Origin: Paludibacteraceae bacterium
GTDB taxonomy: Bacteria > Bacteroidota > Bacteroidia > Bacteroidales > Paludibacteraceae
Direction of reading: 5' to 3'
NCBI GenBank assembly: GCA_016292775.1
Contig: JAEDFN010000025.1
Span: 1 to 24,670 of the forward strand
DNA length: 24,670 bases
A program made the position numbers and the translations under genes. The notes under the pieces are model-generated. The model searched no databases. It was not told where the DNA came from and saw nothing but the letters and a program-made list of their open reading frames with translations. Positions 1-7,462 of this stretch are shown here, piece by piece. The first letter of the stretch is position 1; every line of letters begins with the position of its first letter.

Positions 1-54
1 CTCTTTCTCATATCGGATAGTTAATAACCTGTCCAACTTTTTGGGGTCACTTCA
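1..54 (+). mobile_element. Right end of an IS3-family (IS150-type) insertion sequence
   Basis: The bases up to 54 end in GGGGTCACTTCA, so the complement begins TGAAGTGACCCC followed by an A-run and GTTGGACA. That matches my memory of the terminal inverted repeat of IS150-group IS3 elements, which end in TG...CA. The frame from base 1 stays open for seven codons to a TAA at 22-24, which could be the transposase C-terminus, but too little is visible to prove it. The element ends about 50 bp from the stop codon of the lipoprotein gene at 106. The other end and any target duplication lie outside the window. Confidence 0.45.
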
Positions 55-105
55 GAGTATACTTTACGCACGTGAGGTTTTTAATATTCAAAAAAAGTCA
101 AAAAA

Positions 106-801
106 TCATTCGATTATCGAATCAAGACGCCACATCTTGTCATTTTCTCCCAAGAATTGTGTTATACCTTTACCTTGCTCAATCACAAGACATATTTTTT
201 CTTTGTCATCATTATGATAGACATTAATTTCAGCAGGGAAACAAGTTTCTGATATACATTCTTTACAATCGCATCCACAAAAGTTTCCACCTGAATTTAA
301 AGATGAATACGGATTTTGAAATGAATAATCTACCATTACTTGAGGATACTCTTTAATTGCTGAAACCTGAATAAAAAACTGGAAGAACAAATTGTTATAA
401 CGAACAGTATAATATATCTCTTCCAAGGTATACCAAATATGACAAGTGTCTACACTGTCATCATCAGATAATTTTGTATTCTGTTTCGGAGCCAAACAAT
501 CGGATCTATGAAAATGACGTTCAATTTCATTAAATTGCAAAGTCAAAAACAGAGAATCAACGCGGTCTTCTTCTTCACAAACAAACAAGAATTTGGTACC
601 CGTATCAAAAGGGAAATAATTCTTAAAGTAAGATTCTGATATATAATTATAAAGACTATCCTCCGGTGGTGTAATAATTGTGACCGGAGTATTAATCGTA
701 TCTTCGGTAGGCGGTTTCGGTGGACAAATATGTGGTGGACACCCAATGAACAATATTGACACAAATGCCAATACACCTAATAAAATCGACAATTTTTTCA
801 T
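106..801 (-). CDS. Cysteine-rich putative lipoprotein, paralogue of the one at 22255-22809
   Basis: A 231-residue protein starting MKK, with a hydrophobic signal segment (about residues 5-19) ending in a lipobox-like FIGC, so Cys21 is the probable lipidated residue. A proline-rich linker follows (residues 22-46). The mature part carries a SYFKNYFP motif (residues 58-65) and a cysteine cluster around 175-187 (CGCDCKEC). The same order of SYFxxYFP, Cys-rich patch and a closing I/V-rich strand ending in W/Y-x-L is seen in the lipoprotein at 22255-22809. I do not recognise a named family. Both copies sit 12-13 nt downstream of a gene or remnant ending in a T9SS sorting domain, so the pair probably forms a two-gene cassette. 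An IS end lies directly downstream. Lipidation is well supported; function is unknown. Confidence 0.75.
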   Translation of the reverse strand: MKKLSILLGVLAFVSILFIGCPPHICPPKPPTEDTINTPVTIITPPEDSLYNYISESYFKNYFPFDTGTKFLFVCEEEDRVDSLFLTLQFNEIERHFHRSDCLAPKQNTKLSDDDSVDTCHIWYTLEEIYYTVRYNNLFFQFFIQVSAIKEYPQVMVDYSFQNPYSSLNSGGNFCGCDCKECISETCFPAEINVYHNDDKEKICLVIEQGKGITQFLGENDKMWRLDSIIE

Positions 802-812
802 ACTGCACTCCT

Positions 813-980
813 TTATTGATTAATGATTAATTTATAAGTTCTTACGGATTCATTTCCGACAACAGAAATAAAATATATACCGACAGGAAGTGTATACAAC
901 TTATCTATGAAATCGGTATCTACAATTTTATGGCATAGATAAAGACAACAAACTATGCCATATACAGGCTGAAAGCTAAA
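813..980 (-). pseudogene. Remnant of a T9SS type A C-terminal sorting domain
   Basis: On the minus strand an open stretch runs from just after a stop at 981-983 to a TAA at 813-815. It has no start codon. Its C-terminal part reads LPVGIYFISVVGNESVRTYK followed by LIINQ, the usual closing pattern of a type A T9SS sorting domain (L-P-x-G-x-Y-x-x-x-x, then a basic strand). Nothing like the rest of a secreted protein lies upstream, and the 250 bp up to pdxB are AT-rich and non-coding. This is therefore the 3' scar of a deleted T9SS cargo gene. Its stop is 12 nt from the lipoprotein start, the same layout as the C25 peptidase and lipoprotein at 22.2-24.7 kb. Confidence 0.7.
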
Positions 981-1093
981 TTACAATAAAGAATAAATAA
1001 AACAATTATCATATAATTATAATTATATTTTTAACGCTACAAATTTATAAAAAAAAAATAACATAACAAATCTTTTTATAAAAATTTTTTCTC

Positions 1094-1152
1094 CTACTCT
1101 CAACAAGCAAGTGCAAAACATTCAATGTTTTGCACTTCGTTTATTGAAAGTA
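1094..1152. repeat. Long imperfect inverted repeat (hairpin)
   Basis: The core is a perfect 13-bp inverted repeat, AAGTGCAAAACAT at 1109-1121 and its complement at 1125-1137, with a 3-nt loop. Imperfect outer arms continue it: CTACTCTCAA on the left against TTGAAAGTAG on the right. It lies between divergent genes, so it does not terminate an intact neighbour. It could be the relic of a small mobile element or part of the deleted T9SS gene's 5' region. Confidence 0.6.
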
Positions 1153-1201
1153 GTTAATTAATAAAATTAGAAATCGAGCAATATAATTCGAAATAATTAT
1201 G

Positions 1202-1209
1202 TAACTTTG
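1202..1209 (+). promoter_or_regulatory. Candidate -7 box of the pdxB promoter
   Basis: TAACTTTG fits the Bacteroidota -7 consensus TAnnTTTG and ends 26 nt before the pdxB ATG. No convincing -33 TTTG is seen about 20 nt upstream. No Shine-Dalgarno sequence precedes the start codon, which is common in this phylum. Confidence 0.5.
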
Positions 1210-1235
1210 CAAGGAATAATGCATTAATTTTTTCC

Positions 1236-2315
1236 ATGATAAAAAAAAGAATAATAATAGACGCCGACATACCTTATATACGAAATATTTTTGACAAAAC
1301 AGCTGAGGTACAATACCTTAAAGGTAAGTCAATAAACGCGAAAAATGCAAAAAGCGCCGATGCTTTAATTATTCGTACTCGCACACGATGCGATGAAAAG
1401 TTATTACAAAACAGTAATGTATCGTTTATCGGAACCGCCACTATAGGTACCGACCATATCGACATCGATTATTGTAACTCACATGGAATAACAGTACGCA
1501 ACGCACCCGGATGCAATGCCAATGCCGTAGCACAATATGTGTGGAATGCCATTATTCACTTTTTTTACAAAGAGACAAAAAATTTACAGTTAGTCGACAC
1601 AGCCTCATTTTTGAATTATTTACAACAATTGAAGGTTGGAATTATCGGGTACGGACATGTTGGAAAAGCTGTAGCTCGTATTGCAAAGAGCATTGGAACA
1701 GACTTTTACGTGTACGACCCTCCATTGGCAAAAGCTCTATGCGACAATAGTTTTTTCCAACTCAACGAAGTGCTGAACAGCGACATCATTACAGTGCACA
1801 CCCCACTGACGTTAGATGGTGATTACCCTACCCTGCACATGATTGATGAAAACATCTTCTCAACAATCGAAAGCAACGGCAGAAAACCTTTGATTATCAA
1901 TGCTGCACGCGGGGGAATAATAAAAGAAGAGGTACTTTTAAAGCATCTTGAAAAAAGGTCAATAAGCGGCTGTATAATAGACTGTTGGGAAAACGAACCC
2001 GACATCAACAAAGATGTTTTAAGCAGTGCTTTTATTGCCACACCTCATATAGCGGGCTATTCTATTCAAGGGAAATACAATGCAACAAAGCAGATAGTGA
2101 ACGAACTTTGTACCGCTTTCAATTACGGCAGTTGTGAAATAGATTGGCTCGACATCACGCAAAAAGAGGTGAAAACCCCGCTTGAGATTGTAGAAACCTT
2201 TCTGACGGACGACAGACTTGAAGAAGACACAAAAAGGCTGAAAACAGATGCAGAAAACTTTGAAATTCAGCGTAATACATACGATTATAGAAACGAAATC
2301 AAACTATTATCATAA
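1236..2315 (+). CDS. pdxB: Erythronate-4-phosphate dehydrogenase
   Basis: A 359-residue cytoplasmic NAD-dependent D-2-hydroxyacid dehydrogenase. It oxidises 4-phosphoerythronate in the deoxyxylulose-5-phosphate-dependent route to pyridoxal 5'-phosphate, one step before SerC, which is also encoded in this window. The substrate-side motif NAPGCNANAVAQYV (about 89-102) is characteristic of PdxB and separates it from SerA. The dinucleotide-binding loop GYGHVG is at 138-143. The catalytic triad of the family is visible as Arg225 (AARGG), Glu254 (WENEP) and His271 (TPHIAGYS). The last ~75 residues would form the PdxB-specific dimerisation domain. It is the first gene of the plus-strand run and is followed after 29 nt by a sigma-54 activator. 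Confidence 0.93.
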   Translation: MIKKRIIIDADIPYIRNIFDKTAEVQYLKGKSINAKNAKSADALIIRTRTRCDEKLLQNSNVSFIGTATIGTDHIDIDYCNSHGITVRNAPGCNANAVAQYVWNAIIHFFYKETKNLQLVDTASFLNYLQQLKVGIIGYGHVGKAVARIAKSIGTDFYVYDPPLAKALCDNSFFQLNEVLNSDIITVHTPLTLDGDYPTLHMIDENIFSTIESNGRKPLIINAARGGIIKEEVLLKHLEKRSISGCIIDCWENEPDINKDVLSSAFIATPHIAGYSIQGKYNATKQIVNELCTAFNYGSCEIDWLDITQKEVKTPLEIVETFLTDDRLEEDTKRLKTDAENFEIQRNTYDYRNEIKLLS

Positions 2316-2344
2316 ATTAATCTCAAAATAATAAAGGAACTGAT

Positions 2345-3649
2345 ATGATAAACTCACAAGACATACAAAATGTAAAAAACCGATTTGGGATAATAGGAGT
2401 ATCTCCTGCACTCAACCATGCCATAGACATAGCAATACAGGTGGCAAAGACCGATTTATCAGTACTGATTCAAGGCGAAAGTGGTGTAGGAAAGGAGTTT
2501 TTTCCAAAAATAATACACCAATACAGCAATCGCAAGCACAACTCCCTCATAGCAGTAAACTGCGGAGCAATACCGGAAGGCACTATCGACTCGGAGCTCT
2601 TCGGCCATGTAAAAGGTGCATTTACCAGTGCCACATCAGATAGAAAAGGCTATTTTGAAGAGGCGGATGGCGGCACAATCTTCCTTGACGAGGTAGGCGA
2701 GTTGCCTCTCTCCACACAAGTACGCCTACTGCGCGTGTTAGAGAGCGGAGAATTTATTAGAGTCGGATCAAGCAAAGTGCAAAAAACCAATGTTAGGGTT
2801 GTAGCCGCCACTAATGTCAACATGCTCAAAGCCATCAGCACCGGGCGTTTCCGTGAGGACCTATACTACCGTCTAAACGCAGTACCTATCAACATTCCTC
2901 CATTAAGAGACAGGAAGTCAGACATCACCCTACTTTTCCGTAAATTCGCTTCCGACTTGGCGGAAAAATACAATATGCCACCGGTAAAACTGACTCCTCA
3001 AGCCGAAAATATCGTGGAAAACTATGAATGGAGAGGCAATATCCGACAATTAAAAAATATTGCAGAGCAGATTTCTATCCTCGAACAAAACAGAGAAATA
3101 AGCGCGGAAACAATAAAAACATACCTGCCTTACCAAAATAATTTACCTGCAACATTCACCTTCGGAGACCCTGAAAACGGCGGTTTTAAAGAGCGCGACT
3201 TGATGTTTATTATCATGCAGATGAAAAAAGAGATTGACAATTTGAAAGATGTAATCTCCACATACCACGTAAACGGTAACAACACTACCGACAATAGCCA
3301 TGATATAAACAGAGAAAGCAACAATTTGATTGCGATAGAGCACAAAAAAGAGACTGTAAATCAAGAGACTCCGTACATCATCGACAACGACGACAAGAAA
3401 GAAATCGGAAGACAAAGCACTCCGAACGACAATAAAAAAGAGAAAGAAATAACATATATCGACGATATTACCGAGATAGAAGAGCAACCGATAACATTGG
3501 CGGAACAAGAAAAGAGAATGATATTGGAGACATACAAAAAAACGAAATCAAACCTGAAAGAGACTGCCGAAATATTAGGTGTATCAACACGCACTATCTA
3601 TCGAAAACTCGAAGAGTATGGAATAGACACAAAAAATCATAAAAAGTAA
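2345..3649 (+). CDS. Sigma-54-dependent AAA+ transcriptional activator, Fis-type HTH
   Basis: A 434-residue enhancer-binding protein that would use ATP to remodel RNA polymerase holding RpoN. The AAA+ core starts almost at the N-terminus: Walker A GESGVGKE (44-51), the sigma-54 contact loop GAFTSA (91-96; the usual sequence is GAFTGA), Walker B GGTIFLDEVGEL (109-120) and an R-finger region FREDLYYRLN. There is no receiver, GAF or PAS domain, so its input must come from a partner protein or from expression level. Residues ~290-385 form a charged, low-complexity linker rich in Lys, Glu and Asn. The C-terminus (about 390-430) is a Fis-type helix-turn-helix containing LKETAEILGVSTRTIYRKL. It lies 9 nt before lptE in what looks like one transcription unit; this order with lptE and secG is, to my knowledge, common in Bacteroidales. 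Targets are unknown. Confidence 0.9.
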   Translation: MINSQDIQNVKNRFGIIGVSPALNHAIDIAIQVAKTDLSVLIQGESGVGKEFFPKIIHQYSNRKHNSLIAVNCGAIPEGTIDSELFGHVKGAFTSATSDRKGYFEEADGGTIFLDEVGELPLSTQVRLLRVLESGEFIRVGSSKVQKTNVRVVAATNVNMLKAISTGRFREDLYYRLNAVPINIPPLRDRKSDITLLFRKFASDLAEKYNMPPVKLTPQAENIVENYEWRGNIRQLKNIAEQISILEQNREISAETIKTYLPYQNNLPATFTFGDPENGGFKERDLMFIIMQMKKEIDNLKDVISTYHVNGNNTTDNSHDINRESNNLIAIEHKKETVNQETPYIIDNDDKKEIGRQSTPNDNKKEKEITYIDDITEIEEQPITLAEQEKRMILETYKKTKSNLKETAEILGVSTRTIYRKLEEYGIDTKNHKK

Positions 3650-3658
3650 ACCCCTGTA

Positions 3659-4162
3659 ATGAAAAGAGTTATCCTATATTCAATACTATTCATGCTTGTA
3701 ATGGGCGGATGTACAATATCCTATAAATTCAACGGAGCGAGTATCGACTACTCGAAAACGAAATCGATAGCGATAAGCGAATTTCCAAATAATGCGGCAT
3801 TGGTATACCCGCCATTGGCAATAAAATTCAACGAAGAACTCCGTAACAAATACGCCCAACAAACCAGACTGAAAATATTACAAAGTGGAGGAGACCTTTC
3901 GCTCGAGGGTTCGATAACAGGCTATTCTTTAGTACCTATTGCGGTAGGATCAAACAACTTGGCATCAGAAAACCGGCTCACCCTTACCGTACAAATAGTA
4001 TTTTACAACAACGTAACCGGAGAAGAAACAAAAGGCAACTACTCTGCAAACAGAACCTTTCCGAGTACATCATCGCTTAACGACGTACAAGACGGATTAA
4101 TCGACGAACTAATCGAAGAGATTATAGATCAGATATTTAACGCCACAGTAGCCAATTGGTAA
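3659..4162 (+). CDS. lptE: LptE-family LPS-assembly lipoprotein
   Basis: A 167-residue protein with a short signal peptide and lipobox (LVMGGC, Cys18), followed by the Bacteroidota LptE pattern: YKFNGASIDYSKTKSIAI near the N-terminus, an FPNNA stretch, a helix with NEELRNKYAQQT, a SLEGSITGYSL strand and a C-terminal acidic helix. LptE plugs the LptD beta-barrel in the outer membrane and helps deliver lipopolysaccharide to the cell surface. The length is normal for the family. The gene starts 9 nt after the sigma-54 activator and is followed after 15 nt by an uncharacterised gene, so co-transcription is likely. The lipid attachment site is read directly; the LptE call rests on family resemblance plus conserved position. 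Confidence 0.85.
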   Translation: MKRVILYSILFMLVMGGCTISYKFNGASIDYSKTKSIAISEFPNNAALVYPPLAIKFNEELRNKYAQQTRLKILQSGGDLSLEGSITGYSLVPIAVGSNNLASENRLTLTVQIVFYNNVTGEETKGNYSANRTFPSTSSLNDVQDGLIDELIEEIIDQIFNATVANW

Positions 4163-4177
4163 AAAACTACATTATTG

Positions 4178-4864
4178 ATGATACAAAAAGAGGATATAAT
4201 AAAATATCTAAATAAAGAGACCGAGCTCCTCGACAAAGAAGAATTACGAAGTGTGATAGAGCTATATCCATATTGCGAGATACTTCGCTGGATATATTTG
4301 CGCCTGCTATATCAAAATAATGACATAACATTTGAAAAAGAACTACTGAATCAAGGTATATATATCACAAATCGCAAAGGGCTCTATTTCTTTCTAACCG
4401 ACGAAAACAAGCCGGAAGAAGAGTCTGACAACACCATACCGACAGAGCAACTTATTTCCGGAATGGGAGACTATTTCTCCAAACCCGAACCAACAGAAGC
4501 GCAACGAGAATCACTGCAATTACTCGCACAAAAGCTTAAAGAAGCTCGATTAAAACGCAAAGAAGAGATTGAAAAACGCGAAAAAGAACAAAAAAACGAA
4601 GAAGAAAAAACAATAAATAGAGCTCCAAAAAGAGAAACAACGACAAAAAAACACACAGCACAAAGAGAAAATAACACACTAAACATCACCGAAGAAAACA
4701 TTAAATTTGTTACTAATACAATCAACAAACTCATCTCGGAACAAAAATATTTGGATGCACTTGAAATATTAAGGTCAATAAATTTGAATAATTCAAAAAA
4801 AAGTAGTTACTTTGCACTCCAAATAAAATACTTGGAAACGATATTAAAAACAACACAAAAATAA
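4178..4864 (+). CDS. Hypothetical charged protein with TPR-like C-terminus
   Basis: A 228-residue protein with no signal peptide or membrane segment. I start it at the ATG at 4178; a TTG one codon earlier is possible but less likely. The N-terminal ~75 residues are helical (LDKEELRSVIELYPYCEILR). The middle, about 85-165, is highly charged and repetitive in Lys, Glu and Arg and is probably disordered or a coiled coil. The last ~45 residues (KYLDALEILRSINLNNSKKS and following) resemble a single tetratricopeptide hairpin, a protein-binding fold. It lies 15 nt after lptE and 7 nt before secG, a position where Bacteroidales usually carry a gene of this kind. The context suggests an envelope or export-related role, but no function can be read from the sequence. 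Confidence 0.75.
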   Translation: MIQKEDIIKYLNKETELLDKEELRSVIELYPYCEILRWIYLRLLYQNNDITFEKELLNQGIYITNRKGLYFFLTDENKPEEESDNTIPTEQLISGMGDYFSKPEPTEAQRESLQLLAQKLKEARLKRKEEIEKREKEQKNEEEKTINRAPKRETTTKKHTAQRENNTLNITEENIKFVTNTINKLISEQKYLDALEILRSINLNNSKKSSYFALQIKYLETILKTTQK

Positions 4865-4871
4865 TACGACA

Positions 4872-5231
4872 ATGTATCCTGTACTAACGATTTTAATTGT
4901 AATCCTTGCTGTAATTTTGATTTTAGTTGTCTTGGTTCAAAACTCCAAAGGCGGAGGATTAAACCCACAATTCAGTTCAACAAATCAAATAATGGGAGTA
5001 CGTAAAACTACTGATTTTTTAGAGAAAACTACATGGACTTTGATAGCCTTGATAGTAATATTGAGTGTCACAGCCACTGCTTTCCACTCAGTAAAACAAT
5101 CAACAAGTACTTCAGAAATTTCAGATCGCGTAGAGATGCCATCACAAGAAGCACCACAAGCAGCTAATTTTGATGATGCAGTACCTATGGACGCTGCCGG
5201 AGAAGAGACAGAAAACACTCCAAACGAATAA
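4872..5231 (+). CDS. secG: Preprotein translocase subunit SecG
   Basis: A 119-residue membrane protein and the small non-essential subunit of the SecYEG channel in the inner membrane. Transmembrane helix 1 covers about residues 4-22 and helix 2 about 54-73. Between them is the family signature VQNSKGGGL followed by the FSSTNQIMGVRKTTDFLEK loop, where SecG proteins have G-rich and FLxK motifs. The tail after residue 75 is acidic and low in complexity, typical of Bacteroidota SecG. It closes the pdxB-to-secG run: it starts 7 nt after the preceding gene and a clear terminator follows 22 nt after its stop. Confidence 0.93.
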   Translation: MYPVLTILIVILAVILILVVLVQNSKGGGLNPQFSSTNQIMGVRKTTDFLEKTTWTLIALIVILSVTATAFHSVKQSTSTSEISDRVEMPSQEAPQAANFDDAVPMDAAGEETENTPNE

Positions 5232-5253
5232 TTTATACAGCAATATACAGCAT

Positions 5254-5291
5254 AAAAAAAGCGTACCATGTATCATTGGTCCGCTTTTTTT
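5254..5291 (+). terminator. Rho-independent terminator after secG
   Basis: An A7-GCG-n-ACCA arm pairs with a TGGT-n-CGC-T7 arm around an 8-nt loop, with one mismatch in the stem. The right arm ends in a run of T, so it is a proper intrinsic terminator on the plus strand. It separates secG from gldB. Confidence 0.8.
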
Positions 5292-5320
5292 GATTTATAA
5301 CCATCGTATAACACCTCACA

Positions 5321-6328
5321 ATGATGAAAAAAACAACACTATATTTATTATTATCTCTCACAACCGCACTAATCACTTCTTGCGGCACTTACAATCGGAA
5401 AGCAGATCTTACGGGAATAGATTTTGACGTAACGATAGAGCGTTTTGACAGTGCTTTCTGGACAATGGATACCACTAATCTGGAAAATGAATTTCACAAA
5501 TTGAAAACAAATTTCCCGGAAATTACCGAAACTTATCTACAACAAGTGATACGCTTCGGTCATCCCGACTCTGCAATTACACACAATACATATAAAATAT
5601 TTAGAAACGACACTTCCGTACAACGTCTTTACACCGACGCTTTAAATAAATTCAGCGATATGAGTGAGTATAACAAACAACTCACATCCGCATTCCGCAA
5701 AGCAAAATATTTTCTACCTCACTTATCCACACCAAAAGTATACTGTCATGTATCCGGGCTAAACCAAAGCATCATCATCGGCAATAATTTCATTTCTTTA
5801 AGTATCGACAACTATATGGGAAGTGATTATGAGATATATTCTTTGCTTAATATCTACGAATATCAACGCAAGAATATGAAGCCCGAGAAAGTAGTATGTG
5901 ACTACATCACGGCATGGCTTGTAGGCGAATATCCTAAAAACGTATCGGAAAATCTGCTCAATGACATTGTATATCAAGGAAAAATACTCTATACCACCTC
6001 ACAGCTATTAGAGTTGCCTGATTCATTACTAATGGGATATACCTCGGCTGAATGGGAATGGGTAAATAAATACGAAAAAGATATGTGGCTATCGTTGATG
6101 TCAAGTAAAGACCTCTACACCACTCAACTCATCGAAAAAGGCAGGTATGTAAACGACGGGCCTTTTACACTACCCTTTACACAAGAATCACCGGGACGTG
6201 CCGGCGTATTCATAGGGTGGCAAATAGTAAAAAGCTATATGAAGCATAACTCCAACATCAGCATACAGCAATTAATGCAAGAGACTGATGCACAAAAAAT
6301 ATTAAATCAATCAAGATATAATCCATGA
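5321..6328 (+). CDS. gldB: GldB-family lipoprotein
   Basis: A 335-residue lipoprotein. The signal peptide (residues 1-20) ends in a lipobox ITSC (Cys21). The mature protein begins with the GldB pattern DVTIERFDSAFW and keeps the conserved C-terminal block TQESPGRAGVFIGWQIVKSY. GldB was defined by gliding-motility mutants of Flavobacterium but is widespread in non-gliding Bacteroidota, where its role is unclear. Some family members are grouped by fold with peptidase-like DUF2268 proteins. Nothing here implies motility. A second ATG one codon downstream is equally plausible as the start. The stop overlaps the Fur-family gene by 4 nt (ATGA), so gldB, the regulator and the thioesterase are probably co-translated. 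Confidence 0.87.
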   Translation: MMKKTTLYLLLSLTTALITSCGTYNRKADLTGIDFDVTIERFDSAFWTMDTTNLENEFHKLKTNFPEITETYLQQVIRFGHPDSAITHNTYKIFRNDTSVQRLYTDALNKFSDMSEYNKQLTSAFRKAKYFLPHLSTPKVYCHVSGLNQSIIIGNNFISLSIDNYMGSDYEIYSLLNIYEYQRKNMKPEKVVCDYITAWLVGEYPKNVSENLLNDIVYQGKILYTTSQLLELPDSLLMGYTSAEWEWVNKYEKDMWLSLMSSKDLYTTQLIEKGRYVNDGPFTLPFTQESPGRAGVFIGWQIVKSYMKHNSNISIQQLMQETDAQKILNQSRYNP

Positions 6329-6774
6329 TTGACTCACACGAAATATTATCAACCTATATAACACAACATAAATTACGCAAAACCTTTGAGCGCGACAAAG
6401 TGTTGGATTATATAGAGAACTACGACAAGCATTTTACTATAAAAGAATTACACAAAGAGATAGAAAAAGATATGCATATGTCGCTATCCGGGATATACAA
6501 TATAGTAGAACTTCTTGTCAAGGCCGGTTTGGTAGTAAAGCACCCTTTTGGAGAAAAAGAGTGTGAATACGAGTCGATAAAACGAGCAAAAAATCATTAT
6601 CATAAAATATGTCGCCACTGTGGAGCCGTGAAAGAATATAGCGACACTAAATTACAGAAATCGCTCAGTATCAAAATGTTTAACGCATTCAATATTGAAT
6701 ATCAATCTGTATATACATACGGCTTATGCAAGAAATGTTATAACAAACTAAATCCTAAAAAGAAGCAAAAATGA
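6325..6774 (+). CDS. Fur-family metal-dependent transcriptional regulator
   Basis: A 149-residue Fur/Zur/PerR-type repressor. The N-terminal winged helix spans about residues 1-85, with the recognition part MSLSGIYNIVELLVKAGLV. The C-terminal dimerisation and metal-binding part carries the first structural zinc pair CRHC, preceded by the His-rich KNHYHKI, and the second pair CKKC near the C-terminus. Whether it senses iron, zinc or peroxide cannot be decided: the usual regulatory His/Glu/Asp ligands are only partly identifiable. It overlaps gldB upstream and the thioesterase downstream by 4 nt each, so it is in the middle of a translationally coupled trio. Its targets are not evident in the window. 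Confidence 0.9.
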   Translation: MIDSHEILSTYITQHKLRKTFERDKVLDYIENYDKHFTIKELHKEIEKDMHMSLSGIYNIVELLVKAGLVVKHPFGEKECEYESIKRAKNHYHKICRHCGAVKEYSDTKLQKSLSIKMFNAFNIEYQSVYTYGLCKKCYNKLNPKKKQK

Positions 6775-7286
6775 AAGCATTAAATAATCCATGGTTAAAT
6801 ATACCGGGCTATAATTGTTTTGGATGTGCACCACACAACCCTATCGGGTTAAAGATGAAATTTTTCCTTGACGGGGATAATGTAATGTCGATATTTCCAT
6901 TAAAACACAATTATCAAGGATGGATAGATACATTACACGGAGGAATAATGGCTACCCTATTGGATGAAATTTGCGCATGGCAACTCATACATTTATTAGG
7001 AACCTCAGGAGTAACGTCACAGATGACCGTCAAATACAAAAAGCCGGTTAGCACGAATTGGAGTCACATAGTACTCCGCTCCGAGGTATTAGAGCAGAAA
7101 CGTAATATTGTAATCATGCAAGCCACAATCACCTCTCCTACAGGTGAGTTATGCGCCATGGCGGAATGCACATATTTCAGTTTCCGACAAGACAAAGCCG
7201 AAGAGATGGGCTTTAAACGCACCGAAACATTCGGACCGGAACTGACATTAGAAGAGGCCATAGAATCGGCCATTAACTCAAAATAG
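6771..7286 (+). CDS. PaaI-like hotdog-fold thioesterase
   Basis: A 171-residue single-domain hotdog protein. The active-site segment LHGGIMATLLDEICAW (about 61-76) has the HGG turn and the following Asp/Glu on the long helix, typical of the PaaI/4HBT acyl-CoA thioesterase family. An N-terminal NCFGCAPHNPIGLKM block is typical of the subfamily that begins with a CxxC-like motif. The likely reaction is hydrolysis of an acyl-CoA thioester, but the acyl group cannot be inferred. The start codon overlaps the stop of the Fur-family gene (ATGA). It is the last gene before the rearranged region, and a bidirectional terminator follows at 7425-7462. Confidence 0.88.
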   Translation: MKALNNPWLNIPGYNCFGCAPHNPIGLKMKFFLDGDNVMSIFPLKHNYQGWIDTLHGGIMATLLDEICAWQLIHLLGTSGVTSQMTVKYKKPVSTNWSHIVLRSEVLEQKRNIVIMQATITSPTGELCAMAECTYFSFRQDKAEEMGFKRTETFGPELTLEEAIESAINSK

Positions 7287-7424
7287 CACATACTAGTAAA
7301 TAACTTTTTACCGCCTTACAATATTAATTCTTATTGGTAAAAAAACAATTGAAAAATAATTATTTATAAATTTTTTATTACTCGCACAGTATTGTATACA
7401 CGAGTATGAATTTGATAAAATAGG

Positions 7425-7462
7425 TATAGCCCGACTCCGGATTAGTGATGAGTCGGGCTATA
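7425..7462. terminator. Bidirectional terminator between thioesterase gene and Nudix gene fragment
   Basis: A perfect 13-bp stem, TATAGCCCGACTC at 7425-7437 and its complement at 7450-7462, closes a 12-nt loop. AT-rich sequence flanks both sides and the neighbours converge on it. In the second copy of this block (10123 onward) the left arm is missing, so the hairpin is destroyed there. Confidence 0.75.

Noticed and set aside
3143..3508. 121-residue hydrophobic frame opposite the sigma-54 activator gene
   Set aside because: It arises from the antisense of a Lys/Glu/Asn-rich linker, which reads as Phe/Leu/Val-rich in reverse; there is no start context or homology.
7304..7343. Terminator formed by TTTTTACC and GGTAAAAA after the thioesterase gene
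   Set aside because: The stem is nearly all A-T with a 23-nt loop and no following U-run; the hairpin at 7425-7462 is far stronger.
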